NCBI GenBank assembly: GCA_024741835.1
Contig: JAENRP010000012.1
Location: forward strand, 124,001 to 188,000
Reading direction: 5' to 3'
Length of the DNA stretch: 64,000 nt
Source: Diplocarpon mali
Lineage: Eukaryota; Ascomycota; Leotiomycetes; Helotiales; Drepanopezizaceae
Part shown: positions 33,887 to 43,983 of the stretch, one piece after another
Layout: every line of letters begins with the position of its first letter
How positions within the stretch are numbered: position 1 is the first letter of the stretch
Position numbers and translations under genes: made by a program
Notes under the pieces: generated by a model
Databases searched by the model: none
Told to the model about the DNA's origin: nothing
The model's input: only the letters and a program-made list of their open reading frames with translations

Positions 33887-34133
33887 TATTGCAAGAATGC
33901 CCGTCACATGTTTATCATATAACCTATCATATGATATATTATACATATGATATATCATATGACTTGCTATATGACTTAGCGCCTTCGCTATAAAGGCCGC
34001 TTACCTTAAATAGCTCCTAGTTAGTAAGCTCTTATGAATCAAGACACCCAACATCGTCGTTTGCACCTTATACTTCTTCGTGCCCTCTTCTAGTTTACTA
34101 TCAAGTTTACTATCAGAGAACCTCCTTGCTACA
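33887..34133 (+). repeat. 3' LTR of the outer element
   Basis: 247 bp, starts TATTGCAAGAATG and ends TTGCTACA, preceded by CTAGAGGGG (polypurine-like) and followed by TTATG (34134-34138). Most CACATG boxes of the 5' LTR are CATATG here, while its distal half keeps cytosines that are T in the 5' LTR. Confidence 0.93.
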
Positions 34134-34139
34134 TTATGA

Positions 34140-35120
34140 AAGAGTAATGAATTTACTTTGACGACTCTCTGTAGTAAATACACATATGTCATTTTTGAAG
34201 TTATATGGTATTTCGAGTTCACCCCCACCTGCAGGTGTTTCTTACGAGGTGACCTCAATATTAGCCGGTGGTCCATATGAATTTTCGACATGAGACTGAG
34301 CTTACAATGCTTTTCGAATGATCTGGAGGATATTGGCCACTACCACACTGACAGAACCATATACTCTTCGCAACTGAATCATTTGGCTCCTTTTTGGCGA
34401 ACGCAAAACTTCATAGCCAAGTTCACGGGTGTGGCTCGCTCACGAAAATTGCTAGTTAAGGGGTGGAGAGCGAGGAGATCCCAGAAACTTATTCCCCTGG
34501 GTCCTCATAGTCTCCTTCAGACTCATTGGGGTCTTCAATGGAGAATAATAACTATGTTCGTTCGGGGGCCATGCTAAGTAGACGAATTAATGGCCGCCAA
34601 CTTCAGCCCGGTATCGAAGTGGCTACAGCTTCAAGCAACATAACCTCGCAGCTTTCGTCCTTATCGTCTGTGAAGACAACGGGTACAAGCTTATCGTACT
34701 TTCTCAGAAAATTAATGAGAATTGCCGTAAAATATTCTCCTCTGATCGTAGTCCGACGGCTGTCATTCTTCCAGACAAATAACGAAAATATTTCAGTATT
34801 CACATTGGGTGCCCAAATACCAAGCATTTTCCCGGCTATCTTATGGCTCGCACTTCAATCACCATGATTGACATTACAGATCCAGCTTTGCCATTAATCC
34901 AGAAGATCCTATCACCAGGTTCGAGCTCTTCTCAAAGCAGCTGTATCGTCTCTACTCAGCTTCCTAGTCCTGGAAGACCCACTCGAATGTCTGACAAGGT
35001 GCTTCTGGTAACATGCCGGGCGAGTCCTTATGTACATGTCGGTGAAGAGTAGCATGTGAGGTTCAAACTTGAAAAGAACTCCGCCGCTATCGAGCTGGGA
35101 CTTGAAGATGTCCTTTTAGC
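34140..35120 (-). pseudogene. Relic of a NACHT-domain (fungal NLR-like) gene
   Basis: Minus-strand conceptual translation in shifting frames gives the succession of landmarks seen in fungal NACHT NTPase proteins. LLFTDMY (about 35032-35056) comes first. TFEWVFQD (34966-35003) is in another frame. RIFWINGKAGSVMSI (34870-34915) is the P-loop block, normally FWINGKAGSGKST. IWAPNVNTEIFSLFVWKND follows in the segment that usually reads ...FFFWNSG. FSIEDPNESEGDYED (about 34507-34546) matches the FIDGLDEYEGDH Walker B block. At least two frameshifts, several stops and loss of the GK-S/T residues make it non-functional. NLR-like proteins act in allorecognition and programmed cell death in fungi; that is family knowledge, not shown here. 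Confidence 0.72.
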
Positions 35121-35721
35121 AGACCAGGAGACCGAATATTCGTGGATGGCGTTAAATCTCAGACGAACTCACGTTGACCTCTCTTGTTCAGCCCACTGCC
35201 GAATGGGATGAGTCAATGCTTGACCCATAGCCGCCTACAAAATATGCCATCTATACCACGCTTCAGATTCGCGTGTGCTACGTTTCGTGGACAGGGAAAT
35301 GGAGATATCGATAAGGCGGCCAAGACGATGATTAAAACCTTGGGAATAAACCTGCAAGGGAGTCGGCTTCCACAAATCACCGAATGGGTCCAAGCCAGAG
35401 CCTTTCAATTTCCTCAAGACCAACTCTTGTATGATGCTAAGAAGATTAAAGTTTCTACGCCAAGATATAACGACTCAGGTGAGTGCACTTAAAATCAGAG
35501 TAAGCTGCATGAGCACCTGAAGAAAAGTGGTATCGTTGTTGCGGTTCAATATACAGAAGTTGATCAATAAGTGACAAGATCAAAAATGCAGAGGCCGTCA
35601 TCCCATCATACCAATGCCAAGGCTCCAAACGCCTTCCGTGTACTTCCCATTCCCGCCCAAATAGCAAGCGTTAATACAGGACTTCTTGATTGAACGCTGA
35701 GCGCCGCCCTTACTTCAAGTT
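35121..35721. other. Probable upstream remains of the NACHT relic; no intact gene
   Basis: Only short frames. The plus-strand frame 35184-35492 and its minus-strand shadows have no recognisable motif. This DNA may be the degenerate N-terminal part of the NLR-like relic. The right end is the 3' flank of DCR2. Confidence 0.45.
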
Positions 35722-37497
35722 TCATTGGCTATCGAGCGCCCTCGCCCGGCCACCTTCAACAATGATCTGTTCATCGATCCTCTTGTCCGTTTCTCCGTAT
35801 TCAAGTCTCTTCCAAGTCCGAATACGTGCTTCATTCATGTCAATATCGAAGAACCTGACCCGGCGATGGTATCCACCGTAGCCTCCATAGCCCCCAAAAC
35901 CCGCGCCCCCAGCGTAGCACATCCACATTGCTGGATTTTTGGATTCATTGCTCGTTAAAGAGCAGTACTCGTTGGCATGGTCATGGCCACAGGATAGCAT
36001 GACGACTCCTTCTTCCACGAGTGCGTCCCTAAAGCCCGAGTTGAACCCAGGAGCTGTGACGCCTTCTCGCCATTCTCCCACTCTTGGAAGAGTGTCATCC
36101 CTATATTCGGGTAGCGGGATGTGAATGAATGCCAGATTCATGTGAATGTGGGTATAGCCAGCGTGCTTCTTCTTCAGCCCTTGAGCGGTATTCTTAAACC
36201 AGTCAATTTGGTTCTTTTTCAGCCAGTCATAGCCTTTGAAGTTTCGCTCGTCAGGGGAGTACGCATGCGTATCTAACAAGTAGATCGAGAGTGCCGAGTG
36301 TTTAGAGCCTCCTTGCGCAAGGACCTCAACGACATAGTTACCGACGCCATCGATATCTTCGGGACCTGCAGCAGAAAGCGAGTATGGTAGAGACTCTATT
36401 ATTGACATTTGCTCGGAGCGAGGAAGGGAACCCTCGTCGTCATGATTACCGAATATGGTGGCGTAAGGAATCTTACGCTTGATGAAGAGTTCAGCGTATT
36501 TGAGAATTGCCTGAGAGAAGTTAGTCCAAAGGCCGAGTGGATTACATCCTGTAGTGATAAGAATGTTTCAAGTTGAGTCTACTTACGCTTTGAGCATCAG
36601 GGGCCGTCTCTCCGTTGATCTGATCTCCACTCAACACGACTAGGTCCGGCTTCTCTTCATCCAGAAGTCTTCCCACAAACTCTAAAGTCCGTGGATCAGC
36701 TTCGCATTTACCGCCATTGTGCCCGACGGGCATCTCGTCCCTACAATGTCCCGTGCCCGTGCTCAGATGGAGATCTGCTGCTTGTAATATTTTGAACTTT
36801 CCATTCTCTCCGATTCTTGGCACTGGCCTCGATTGTGTTGCCTGCTTGCCTCTCCTTATGCTCAGTCTAGCTTCATGCCCCTCGCCGCTCGTATCCAGCA
36901 GCATCGCTGTCCCGACTATCTGCCAACCATCTCTTGGGTCTACCGCATCTGCCCCAAATAAGACATCGACCGCCGTAACTGCTTCGTTCGAATCGCTAGC
37001 ATGCCGTTTTGCTGATCTTTTTAACCATAACCCCGTTGGTCTGGACTCCCATCTTGTATCCCCTTCTCCTATCACTCCAGTATTTGGGTCCAATCTTCCA
37101 ACTGTCACACCAATGACGACTCTATCTTCAGGTAAGAGTTCCTCTTCCTTCTTTCGTTTGACATGCACGAATGCGCTGCTGAACCAGCTTTTCCCCAGGT
37201 ACAAATCCTTCTCTACCCGATGCCAAATATCAGAGTCAAGCTTGCAGGACGTGAATAAATTGAGGCGCGAGCAAGAAGTTACTGTTATTTCGGTAATTAC
37301 TGAGCCGGGATGGTGTGCTGGTAGAGCATTGTGGATCGCCGATGGTAGAACTCGGAAACGGTTGTCAAGGGTGAAGATGACTACGACGGTCAAAATACCC
37401 ACGACACCAAGCTGGCATGCCGTGCGAACCTGTGCGAGCAGCGTTAACGTTTTGTTCCATACATTGCAAGGGGTTCGCCTACAATTCGTCTGGTCAT
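35722..37497 (-). CDS. DCR2: Dcr2-type calcineurin-like phosphatase
   Basis: Metallophosphoesterase; the yeast orthologue dephosphorylates Sic1 and Ire1 (cell-cycle start, end of the unfolded-protein response). Exons are 37497-37483, 37429-36587 and 36510-35722, with introns of 53 and 76 nt; 548 residues. Exon 1 is only 15 nt (MTRRI) and is needed because the long frame has no ATG of its own before the conserved part. The joined start MTRRIVRTACQLGVV continues into a hydrophobic span (LGVVGILTVVVIFTL), a likely signal anchor. Metal-binding motifs in order: AADLHLS, LSGDQIN, GNHDDE, HIPLPEY, GHDHANEYC. The end (RIDEQIIVEGG) is ordinary. DCR2 is 364 bp downstream of the methyltransferase gene on the same strand. 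Confidence 0.88.
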
Positions 37498-37860
37498 CTT
37501 GCAGCTGTTGATGAGTTGTATGCCACCGCAAAAGAATAAGCTTGATGGATTCGAAGTCCAGGCCTATCTATCCGCAGGTTTCATTAGTAGGTCATCGCGC
37601 GCATTTTAGAATGAGTTTATAAGTTCGCGACTGCCGTGCTAGGGGGAGGTTCGGTTTTCTGCCCATGTTTGCAAGGCTTCTTGAGACAAACCTGGGGTTG
37701 AGCCCAAGGTGGCCCGGAAGCTAAACGTACCCCTGTCGACGGGTCTTTACCTCGTGACCATCGCCTTGGAGAAATAAGGTGGGTGAGTGGCCTTGCGGGG
37801 CGAAAGAGAACTTGGTATTTCATGTCAAGGTACGTAGTATTATACAGATGACTGCTAAAT
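37498..37860. other. Short intergenic region between DCR2 and the methyltransferase gene
   Basis: 363 bp holding the DCR2 promoter and the 3' end of the upstream gene. No other feature seen. Confidence 0.6.
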
Positions 37861-39143
37861 CTAGGCAATTCTCCGCCACAGACCTATGAACCCTCCTCCG
37901 AACACTCTCGTTCCAACCTTTGGTCTGCAAATCATTTCCTCTCCGCTGCTTGACATTTCAGGGCTTATCTTTCCTCCTAGTGTGACAGAATCCTGAGAAG
38001 CAACTGGTGTTTCGTTCGAGTCGTTCTTCAACATGGCCCTTGGCTTAACTAATCTTACATCCCATTCCCTACCTCCAGTACCTACTGAACCTCCAATTTC
38101 TAGAACCCTTTCCAAGAAAAGCGGCAAGTCGAGCTGCTTCGATCGCAGTACACAAGTATTGATCTGTGTGATACTTGGGCAAAATGCGAGCAACGTCCCG
38201 TTTGGCTTCATAGCTCTGACCACGATTTCAAAGAAATCGTGCGTTCCCGGAAGGTCGAGTATTGCATGGTGGAAGAAGGGTTGATTGGACGACTGCTCCA
38301 GTCTTTTACAAAGATAATCTTCGATAGTGCCGGTATGGAAGTCGATATGTGGAAAGTACATACCATTTCGGAAGTTTCTCACCACCTGTTGCGCATGCTT
38401 AGAGTGCACAACATTGACATCAAGAGTGTGAACCACTGCTTTTCGAGCCGATCGCCATTCTTCGTATAGGACCGAGCCCTCCTCGAGCTGGACATTGCCA
38501 TCCAGCGCTGGAGTGTTTCCAGCATGTATCGCTCTTGCCAGCTGTAGAGTCAATGCTCCATGGCCAGTTCCAGCTTCAAATATTTCCAATCTATCTTCGC
38601 TTGTGGCATCTGGCCGTGGAGATGCAGGGTGGAGGTCAAGAAGGGATACGATTAAGCTTGCGTCCTGGGAGTAAATCTACTGCGATGCGGTTAGTTTCTT
38701 CACGAAGACATGTACATCATAGAGATACCTTACTGGTGTTACAAGCCGCGGAGTCGCGTCTGTATACTCAGCGAGAGTTGGTTCGAGTATGCGGTAGCTT
38801 ACGCCCTTTTTCGACTCGACGATGTCGCGCAATGCCCTTCCAATGATGTCGTTATTTTCGACATAGTCCTTCCAACTGCTTGACGTTGAGATTGAAGTCT
38901 TGCGACCAGCCCGTAGCTTACCCGTAACAATGGGAGCACTGGGGTTATTACGATGCTTTAAGAGGACAATATCATGCTCTAGAAATCCGGTTAGTGACTG
39001 CATTATGGGGAATGAACGAGGGCTGTACCTTTCACAACTTTCGAGGAATAGTTTCGTGTATTACATATTGAACATGCCAGCGATTGAGCCTTGGGAATAA
39101 CGCGACAATGATGCTGTGAAAGGCACCGCGAGAGGAATGACAT
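37861..39143 (-). CDS. TRM61-like tRNA (adenine-58-N1) methyltransferase, probably mitochondrial
   Basis: Class I SAM-dependent methyltransferase of the GCD14/TRM61 group; likely makes m1A58 in mitochondrial tRNA. Exons are 39143-39029, 38978-38734 and 38676-37861, with introns of 50 and 57 nt; 391 residues. The first exon encodes an Arg-rich, acid-free start (MSFLSRCLSQ...RNYSSK) typical of a mitochondrial presequence. Motifs: EHDIVLLKHR and YRILEPTLAEYT in the N-terminal domain, RLVTPIYSQDASLIV, SAM motif I EIFEAGTGHGALTLQLARA, and FFHHAILDLPGTHDF, corresponding to the DLP motif of TRM61. An ATG at 39003 lies inside the first intron in an open frame and would remove the presequence; I prefer the spliced model. 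The exact substrate is inferred. Confidence 0.82.
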
Positions 39144-39493
39144 CTGGCTTTAGGGGATCGGCTCAAGATGTGCCAGCAAAAGGTAACTGCGATAATTTAC
39201 TGAGGGAATCGACTAAAATGGCGTTAGGCCATAAGGCAAATTCGCATATCGCACTCAAATTTGCCCAAGCCGCTTCTGCGTATTTGGCAAGCTGGCTAGA
39301 ATAATTAAAAGTTATACAAAGTACAATATCTATAATCGTATGAAATATTGGAAATTTCAAAATCAACGATTAAGTCCTATAGGTGGCGTATAGTATGCTG
39401 CTTTACATGATGATAAGTTTAAGAGCACCAATTATTATATTTAGTATCAGTATTTTACTACTAGACGGTAGTTCACCAGAGGAATTTTTTTTA

Positions 39494-39561
39494 GGAGACG
39501 ACGACCCAACACCTATACACAGTGTCTCCTACGAACCTCCAGCTCTTTCAAGAGTCTGCAG
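39494..39561 (+). repeat. Repeat M, copy 1 (degraded palindrome end)
   Basis: GGAGACGACGACCCAACACC through to AGAGTCTGCAG. It is the inverted counterpart of 52592-52657, with about ten differences by eye. It contains a decayed form of the CTGCAG-ended hairpin seen there. It lies about 100 bp before repeat R copy 1. Confidence 0.7.
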
Positions 39562-39663
39562 AGCTAATGCTAAGTATCTTTGACGTCGAAAGCATATCCC
39601 TTGGCGTTTCAAAGCAGATATAAGCACTCTCGACTATATTATAGAAAAACCTCATCTACACCT

Positions 39664-40212
39664 TTATAATTACCCGTTTACTTTCGATCTTCGCCTGCGT
39701 ATTCTAGGATTATTTTTATCATAAACGAAAATTTGAGGAATTATTCGATTGTTGTTGTAAGTAGGCAGAAGACAGGTTATAATACTTGAATAAACAGTAA
39801 AAAAACTGAGTATCGCAAAGCTTATATAAGTCGATAAGAAGAATTGAGGTTAGATGGCCGCTAACGACTAGTAAGGCGCCCAATAAGCAACTACATAAAT
39901 AGTCGCAATCGCATAAGGAGGCGTTCGCAGCCTAGAATCAAAGAGTTAAGTTAAACCAAGAGCAATCTTTTAACTCAGTGACTAATTGTATAAGGCACTC
40001 CCTTAAGAAAAGGGTTAAGCTTAAGACCTAGAGGGCTTTATTTGCAACTAGGGTATAAAAGGAGACTCTTATCTAAGGAATTAGACAAGACCACGGTCTA
40101 AATAGTAAATCGCAGAGTTTTTGAAGCTAGTTTTCTCATAGTATATAAAAACACGACTATAGCGCTTCTTACTCGTGCTAGTGGTTTAGAACTAGTATAG
40201 CATATTAAAAGG
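39664..40212 (+). repeat. Dispersed repeat R, copy 1
   Basis: About 550 bp of AT-rich sequence with clear similarity to 53229-53733 in the same orientation. Shared landmarks are GAGGCGTTCGCAGCCTAGAA, GATGGCCGC-(T/C)-(A/G)A-(C/T)GACTAGTAA and CATCTAAGGAATTAG-like segments. No coding potential. It resembles a solo LTR or a non-autonomous transposon remnant; I could not define terminal repeats. Confidence 0.75.
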
Positions 40213-40609
40213 GGAAAAAATCAGGTGAGTTCCACTTATAAAAGTGGCAGGTAAGCCTAGTGACAAGTGAGAAGTTGGGCATATATAAATATGTATTATG
40301 GCCTCATGCCATTTAATCTGTTCCTAACAAAATCCCCGAATTTTCACATGCAAGAGCACGTCTTGGCGCTGAGACATGGGTTATGTTGGATCCCTGTTGA
40401 GACTCATATGCTTTACAAAAAACCAACCTCATCCAAGTCCAACGCCTCATAAATCTTGAGCATACTTGCAAATATTAAAATTCGTAACCGGCTGTATTAG
40501 GAAAGAGCGGCCTGACGAACCTTTCCTGTGTTCGCCTTTCTTCTTCTCTTACTATTCTCGCGGATCCTCCGAAGGCGGCCCAGATCAGTCAAGACGAAAT
40601 CTACTGAAG

Positions 40610-41557
40610 ATGCCTACTGAAGTTGAGGGCACTCATGAAGTGGGCGATACCTCTTTATATACTAAGACCTGGAAGGTAAGTCACCTTTTAGTTCCGCAGT
40701 TCAAAAAGCTAACCTTGAAGCCCGATGGCACCGCAGTAGCCAAGCTCATTTTCATTCATGGATTCAATGACCACTGCAATCGCTACTATGAGCTTTTTCC
40801 TACTTTAGCTACCCAAGGAATTGAGACTCATTCTTTTGACCAGCGGGGTTGGGGACGCTCAGTGAAGGTACCAGCCCAGCAAGGTCTCACTGGCCCTACC
40901 ACCCAGGTCATCGCGGACATTGTCTCTTTCATCAAGGCACAGCTGCCTTCCACAGTCCCATTGTTTGTCATGGGACATTCCATGGGTGGCGGGGAAGCAT
41001 TAATCTTGGCTTCAGATCCTCAGTATGCAGATCTAGCGAAACATGTCAAAGGCTGGCTGTTAGAAAGCCCGTTTATTGGTTTTCCCAAGGGGTTTGAACC
41101 TGCTGCTCTTGTTGTTTTCGCTGGGAGATTGGCTGGTAGATTGCTTCCGCACAAGCAAAGGCAATCAGGACTCCCTGCGGAAAATTTGACCAGAGATCCA
41201 GATGTAGTGAAGTCTATTGCTGAAGATAAGCTTCTGCACGGCAATGGTACGTTGGAAGGTTTGGCCGGTATGCTCGACAGGACATCATCATTGAACCAAG
41301 CCAAGGTCAAGCTGAATCCAAGTGTGAAGAGCGTTTGGCTTGGGCATGGTACAGATGATAAGGGCACCAGTTATGATGAAAGCAAAAGGTGGTTCGAGAG
41401 ACAGACCCAGCTCGAAGATAAGGAGTTCAAAACATATGATGGATGGTCTCATCAGTTGCACGCCGACCTGCCGGATAACAGATCTGTCTTTGCCAACGAT
41501 GTGGCCAATTGGATTTTGGCAAGAGCTGGGGGAGATGGGAGAGAATCTAAGCTATGA
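40610..41557 (+). CDS. YJU3: Monoacylglycerol lipase-type serine hydrolase (Yju3 family)
   Basis: Alpha/beta hydrolase that splits monoacylglycerol to glycerol and fatty acid, usually on lipid droplets. Exons are 40610-40675 and 40721-41557; 300 residues (yeast Yju3 is 313). The 45-nt intron (GTAAGT...TGAAG, CTAAC inside) is a multiple of three with no stop, so it is invisible as a frame break; removing it joins TKTWK to PDGTAVAKLIF as in the family. Motifs: FIHGFNDH (oxyanion hole), nucleophile GHSMGG, acid in GHGTDDKGTS, His in GWSHQLHAD. An upstream in-frame ATG (40466) exists, but the family N-terminus fits 40610. Convergent with clpP, stops 96 bp apart. Confidence 0.9.
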   Translation: MPTEVEGTHEVGDTSLYTKTWKVSHLLVPQFKKLTLKPDGTAVAKLIFIHGFNDHCNRYYELFPTLATQGIETHSFDQRGWGRSVKVPAQQGLTGPTTQVIADIVSFIKAQLPSTVPLFVMGHSMGGGEALILASDPQYADLAKHVKGWLLESPFIGFPKGFEPAALVVFAGRLAGRLLPHKQRQSGLPAENLTRDPDVVKSIAEDKLLHGNGTLEGLAGMLDRTSSLNQAKVKLNPSVKSVWLGHGTDDKGTSYDESKRWFERQTQLEDKEFKTYDGWSHQLHADLPDNRSVFANDVANWILARAGGDGRESKL

Positions 41558-41652
41558 AGGAAAAGCATGGTTTTGACTTCGTGAAGGCATCTTTGGGAAC
41601 TAATACAGTTTTGAGCTCCGGATCAACAAATACTCTCAATCATAATCATCAA

Positions 41653-42435
41653 TCAAGTGTCGTTCTCGTCTTTTTTCTTCTTCTCTTCGCCCTCAGTTCT
41701 CCTTTGTAAAATTTCGTCTACGATGCCCATCTCTTGCGCTTCTTCCGCACTCAAAAACCGATCTCGTTCCATTAACCGCTCGATGTCGTCCAATGTGTGC
41801 GCCTTGGTCAAATGCATCTTGAAAATCTCGTTGAGCTTCCTTCGCACCCTCAATATCTCCTGTGCATGAATGGCAATATCGCTCGCCTGTCCAAAATATC
41901 CTCCTGATGGCTGATGTACCATAACACTGCTATGTGGCAAACAGAACCTCTTCCCCTTCTCCCCACCGCACAGTAACAAGCTCCCCATGGACGCAGCTTG
42001 TCCAACGCATACCGTCGATACCGGCGAGCGAATATAGGTCATCGTATCATATATGGCTAGACCGGCCGTAACGGATCCGCCAGGAGAGTTTATGTAAAGG
42101 GTGATGGCCTTCTCCGGCGCATCGGACTCAAGATAGAGCAGTTGCGCTACTACAGATGCAGAGAGGACTTCGTTCACTTCACCGTTCAGGCAAATGATTC
42201 GTTCTTGTAGAAGCTTCGAGAAGATATCCGAGGTTCGATAACCACCTCCCTGTATTATCAGTATCAATCGAGAAGCTCAAACGGAGCAGACATGGCTCAC
42301 GATTGTCTCCGTGATCAATGGCATTGGTGTCCAGGATTTTGGTGACCCTGCCTGGGAGGATATCGAGGAGGAATATCGCATAGTCGTACGGAAGACATTG
42401 CGAGCTGGCGCCAGCAGTAATTTTGTTGTGAACAT
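41653..42435 (-). CDS. clpP: Mitochondrial ClpP protease proteolytic subunit
   Basis: Serine protease subunit of the mitochondrial matrix Clp protease. Exons are 42435-42301 and 42249-41653, with one 51-nt intron (GTGAGC...ACAG); 243 residues. The first exon gives a classic presequence, [20 protein letters not shown] then YSSS, followed by the conserved [10 protein letters not shown]. Catalytic Ser is in [11 protein letters not shown], His in [10 protein letters not shown], Asp in the C-terminal half ([12 protein letters not shown]). [19 protein letters not shown] is diagnostic. The C-terminus ends in a Lys/Glu-rich tail ([11 protein letters not shown]). ClpP is absent from yeast but common in filamentous fungi. 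Confidence 0.95.
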
Positions 42436-42579
42436 ATTCAGAGCCGGGTTGATGGATCAGGTATACAACGTTTGAATTTGAGCCTGGATGACGCGGACGC
42501 GATGCGGAATCACCCGCGTCTCGGTAAATTAAAAAACTAGTGCCATCATCCTACGCGTCCAACATCAAAAGTATGTGGT
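42436..42579. promoter_or_regulatory. Short bidirectional promoter between clpP and the divergent gene
   Basis: Only 144 bp separate the clpP start (42435, minus) from the next start (42580, plus). Both products look mitochondrial, so shared regulation is plausible. No specific site identified. Confidence 0.5.
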
Positions 42580-43983
42580 ATGTACAGATGTACGGTAACT
42601 TACGGCAGCATCGCTGCAAAGTGGCTTACGACGCCAACTCTATTCCAATCTCTACTATTATCACATCAAACTGTAGAGCTTCGACCGGGACGGAAATTCA
42701 ATAGCCAGAGCAGATGGAAATGCGATGCTCGATTGCAGAAGAGCCAGCCCGAATATTTTGGTGCTGTATATGGCAAACACGGAGACTACACTAAAGCAAC
42801 GCCCTTGTTTAAATGTCGTATCACTGTTTTGCCGGCTGGTTGCAGCACAATCATAAGGAGATGGATTTCAGAAACCCCAGATTCGAATCCGCGTCCTCAA
42901 CTCAGAACTCAGTCTAAATCGAGTGGAGCATCCTCTTCGCTCCAATCTCCAGACACCAACACCTACAATCCCGATATTCCAGAGACCCAACACTTGGAAT
43001 CAAGTTTCAAACGTCGATCTCTTCCTGTCTCTCCTTTTATGGACCCGGCATTTCTCCAGGCCAAGAAAAAGTACCGAATTCGCAAGCCAGAACCGTCCAA
43101 AACACCTACAGAATTCCAACGACAACTAGCGAAAAATCCATATGCTCTTGCATTAGCAACACCTGTTCGCAGATGCCTACTGACGAAAGTGAAGCTGCCC
43201 AAATATTTTCTCCAGGATTTTATGGTTATGTTAGAGCCAAAAACACAAAAACCGTGGTATGTACCGGCTAGCCTGTCCAACAAACACATGCAGCCGAAAT
43301 TTCAGGAAGGCAAGGATATCGATGAGGCAGGCAGGTACATGGGGCCCGAAAATTTTCAAAATAAGATAGGGTTTACGGTGTATACTGTCAACAGTAAAGC
43401 CGCGTTAAAGGCTCTGCAACAACAAAAATTAGGGTCCAAACGGGACTTCCAAGGCTTTCGAGCACATACCGAGCTGAGCTTCATTCCCTCCAAGATGAGA
43501 GAGTCCAAAACTGCGATGAAAGCATATTTGCCTACGAAATGGAGACCAGATATGCATGATTTTGTTTCGGACTTGATGGGTCGGCGTATTGTATCGGCGT
43601 TTTCTCATTTATGGAAATTACAGAGAGGGTATCTGGTCGGATGTAATGATTGGGACGATGCGTTGGAGAAGCCACAAGTTGCTGCGTTCCTTTGGATGGG
43701 GAAGGTGGCAGATGAGGAAATGAGAGGGCCGCCAGACTTTGCAACGCTTGATGTTGGTACACAGAATTACAATGAACTCGGATCGGATCTGGGGAAAAGG
43801 AGGCGTAAGGTCCCAGTCTTCAACCTCAAGACACTTCTCGGGGTGGAGAAAATCTCTATATTAAGAGCAATGGTTCCAAATGGCGAAGTTGTGGCCTTGA
43901 AGCATAAGAATGCTACTGCCGAGCTACAATTAAAGCTATGGAAGTTGCAAGGATATACGGCTAACCACGGAGTCACGGAGTGA
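42580..43983 (+). CDS. Conserved-looking protein of unknown function, probably mitochondrial
   Basis: Single exon, 467 codons. I do not recognise a named family. The first about 130 residues are rich in Arg, Ser, Thr and Gln and poor in acids, as in an import sequence plus linker. From about residue 175 the sequence looks like a globular domain: AKNPYALALATPVRRCLLTKVKLP, FLQDFMVMLEPKTQKPWYVP, a K/R-rich middle, then the Trp-rich LPTKWRPDMHDFVSDLMGRR and WKLQRGYLVGCNDWDDAL. The C-terminal part is basic (GKRRRKVPVFNLKTLLG). Basic charge and divergent position to clpP suggest a matrix RNA- or ribosome-associated role, but that is inference. Other ATGs within the first 60 codons could be the start. 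Confidence 0.7.
   Translation: MYRCTVTYGSIAAKWLTTPTLFQSLLLSHQTVELRPGRKFNSQSRWKCDARLQKSQPEYFGAVYGKHGDYTKATPLFKCRITVLPAGCSTIIRRWISETPDSNPRPQLRTQSKSSGASSSLQSPDTNTYNPDIPETQHLESSFKRRSLPVSPFMDPAFLQAKKKYRIRKPEPSKTPTEFQRQLAKNPYALALATPVRRCLLTKVKLPKYFLQDFMVMLEPKTQKPWYVPASLSNKHMQPKFQEGKDIDEAGRYMGPENFQNKIGFTVYTVNSKAALKALQQQKLGSKRDFQGFRAHTELSFIPSKMRESKTAMKAYLPTKWRPDMHDFVSDLMGRRIVSAFSHLWKLQRGYLVGCNDWDDALEKPQVAAFLWMGKVADEEMRGPPDFATLDVGTQNYNELGSDLGKRRRKVPVFNLKTLLGVEKISILRAMVPNGEVVALKHKNATAELQLKLWKLQGYTANHGVTE

Larger units (their letters stand above)
16328..34133 (+). mobile_element. Outer Copia-type LTR retrotransposon, interrupted by two nested elements
   Basis: Bounded by 247-bp direct repeats (16328-16574 and 33887-34133) and flanked on both sides by TTATG (16323-16327 and 34134-34138), the 5-bp target duplication expected of LTR-element integration. 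A primer-binding site follows the left LTR and a purine-rich tract (GAGGGG) precedes the right LTR. The element's own sequence is 16328-19188, 25290-27183 and 33284-34133; the rest is elements A and B. Order of conceptual domains is gag, zinc knuckle, protease, pre-integrase/integrase, reverse transcriptase, RNase H, which is the Copia (Ty1) order. Stops occur throughout, mostly as expected from C-to-T or G-to-A change, so it is inactive. It landed between the UCH promoter and an NLR-like relic. Confidence 0.93.

Noticed and set aside
34001..34291. 96-codon minus frame crossing the right LTR boundary
   Set aside because: Half lies in the LTR and half in host DNA, so it is a chance fusion created by the insertion.
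38979..39003. Alternative start of the TRM61-like gene at the ATG at 39003
   Set aside because: The ATG lies within a good intron (GTACAG...TTCTAG) and using it would lose the presequence and the expected KEHDIVLLK context.
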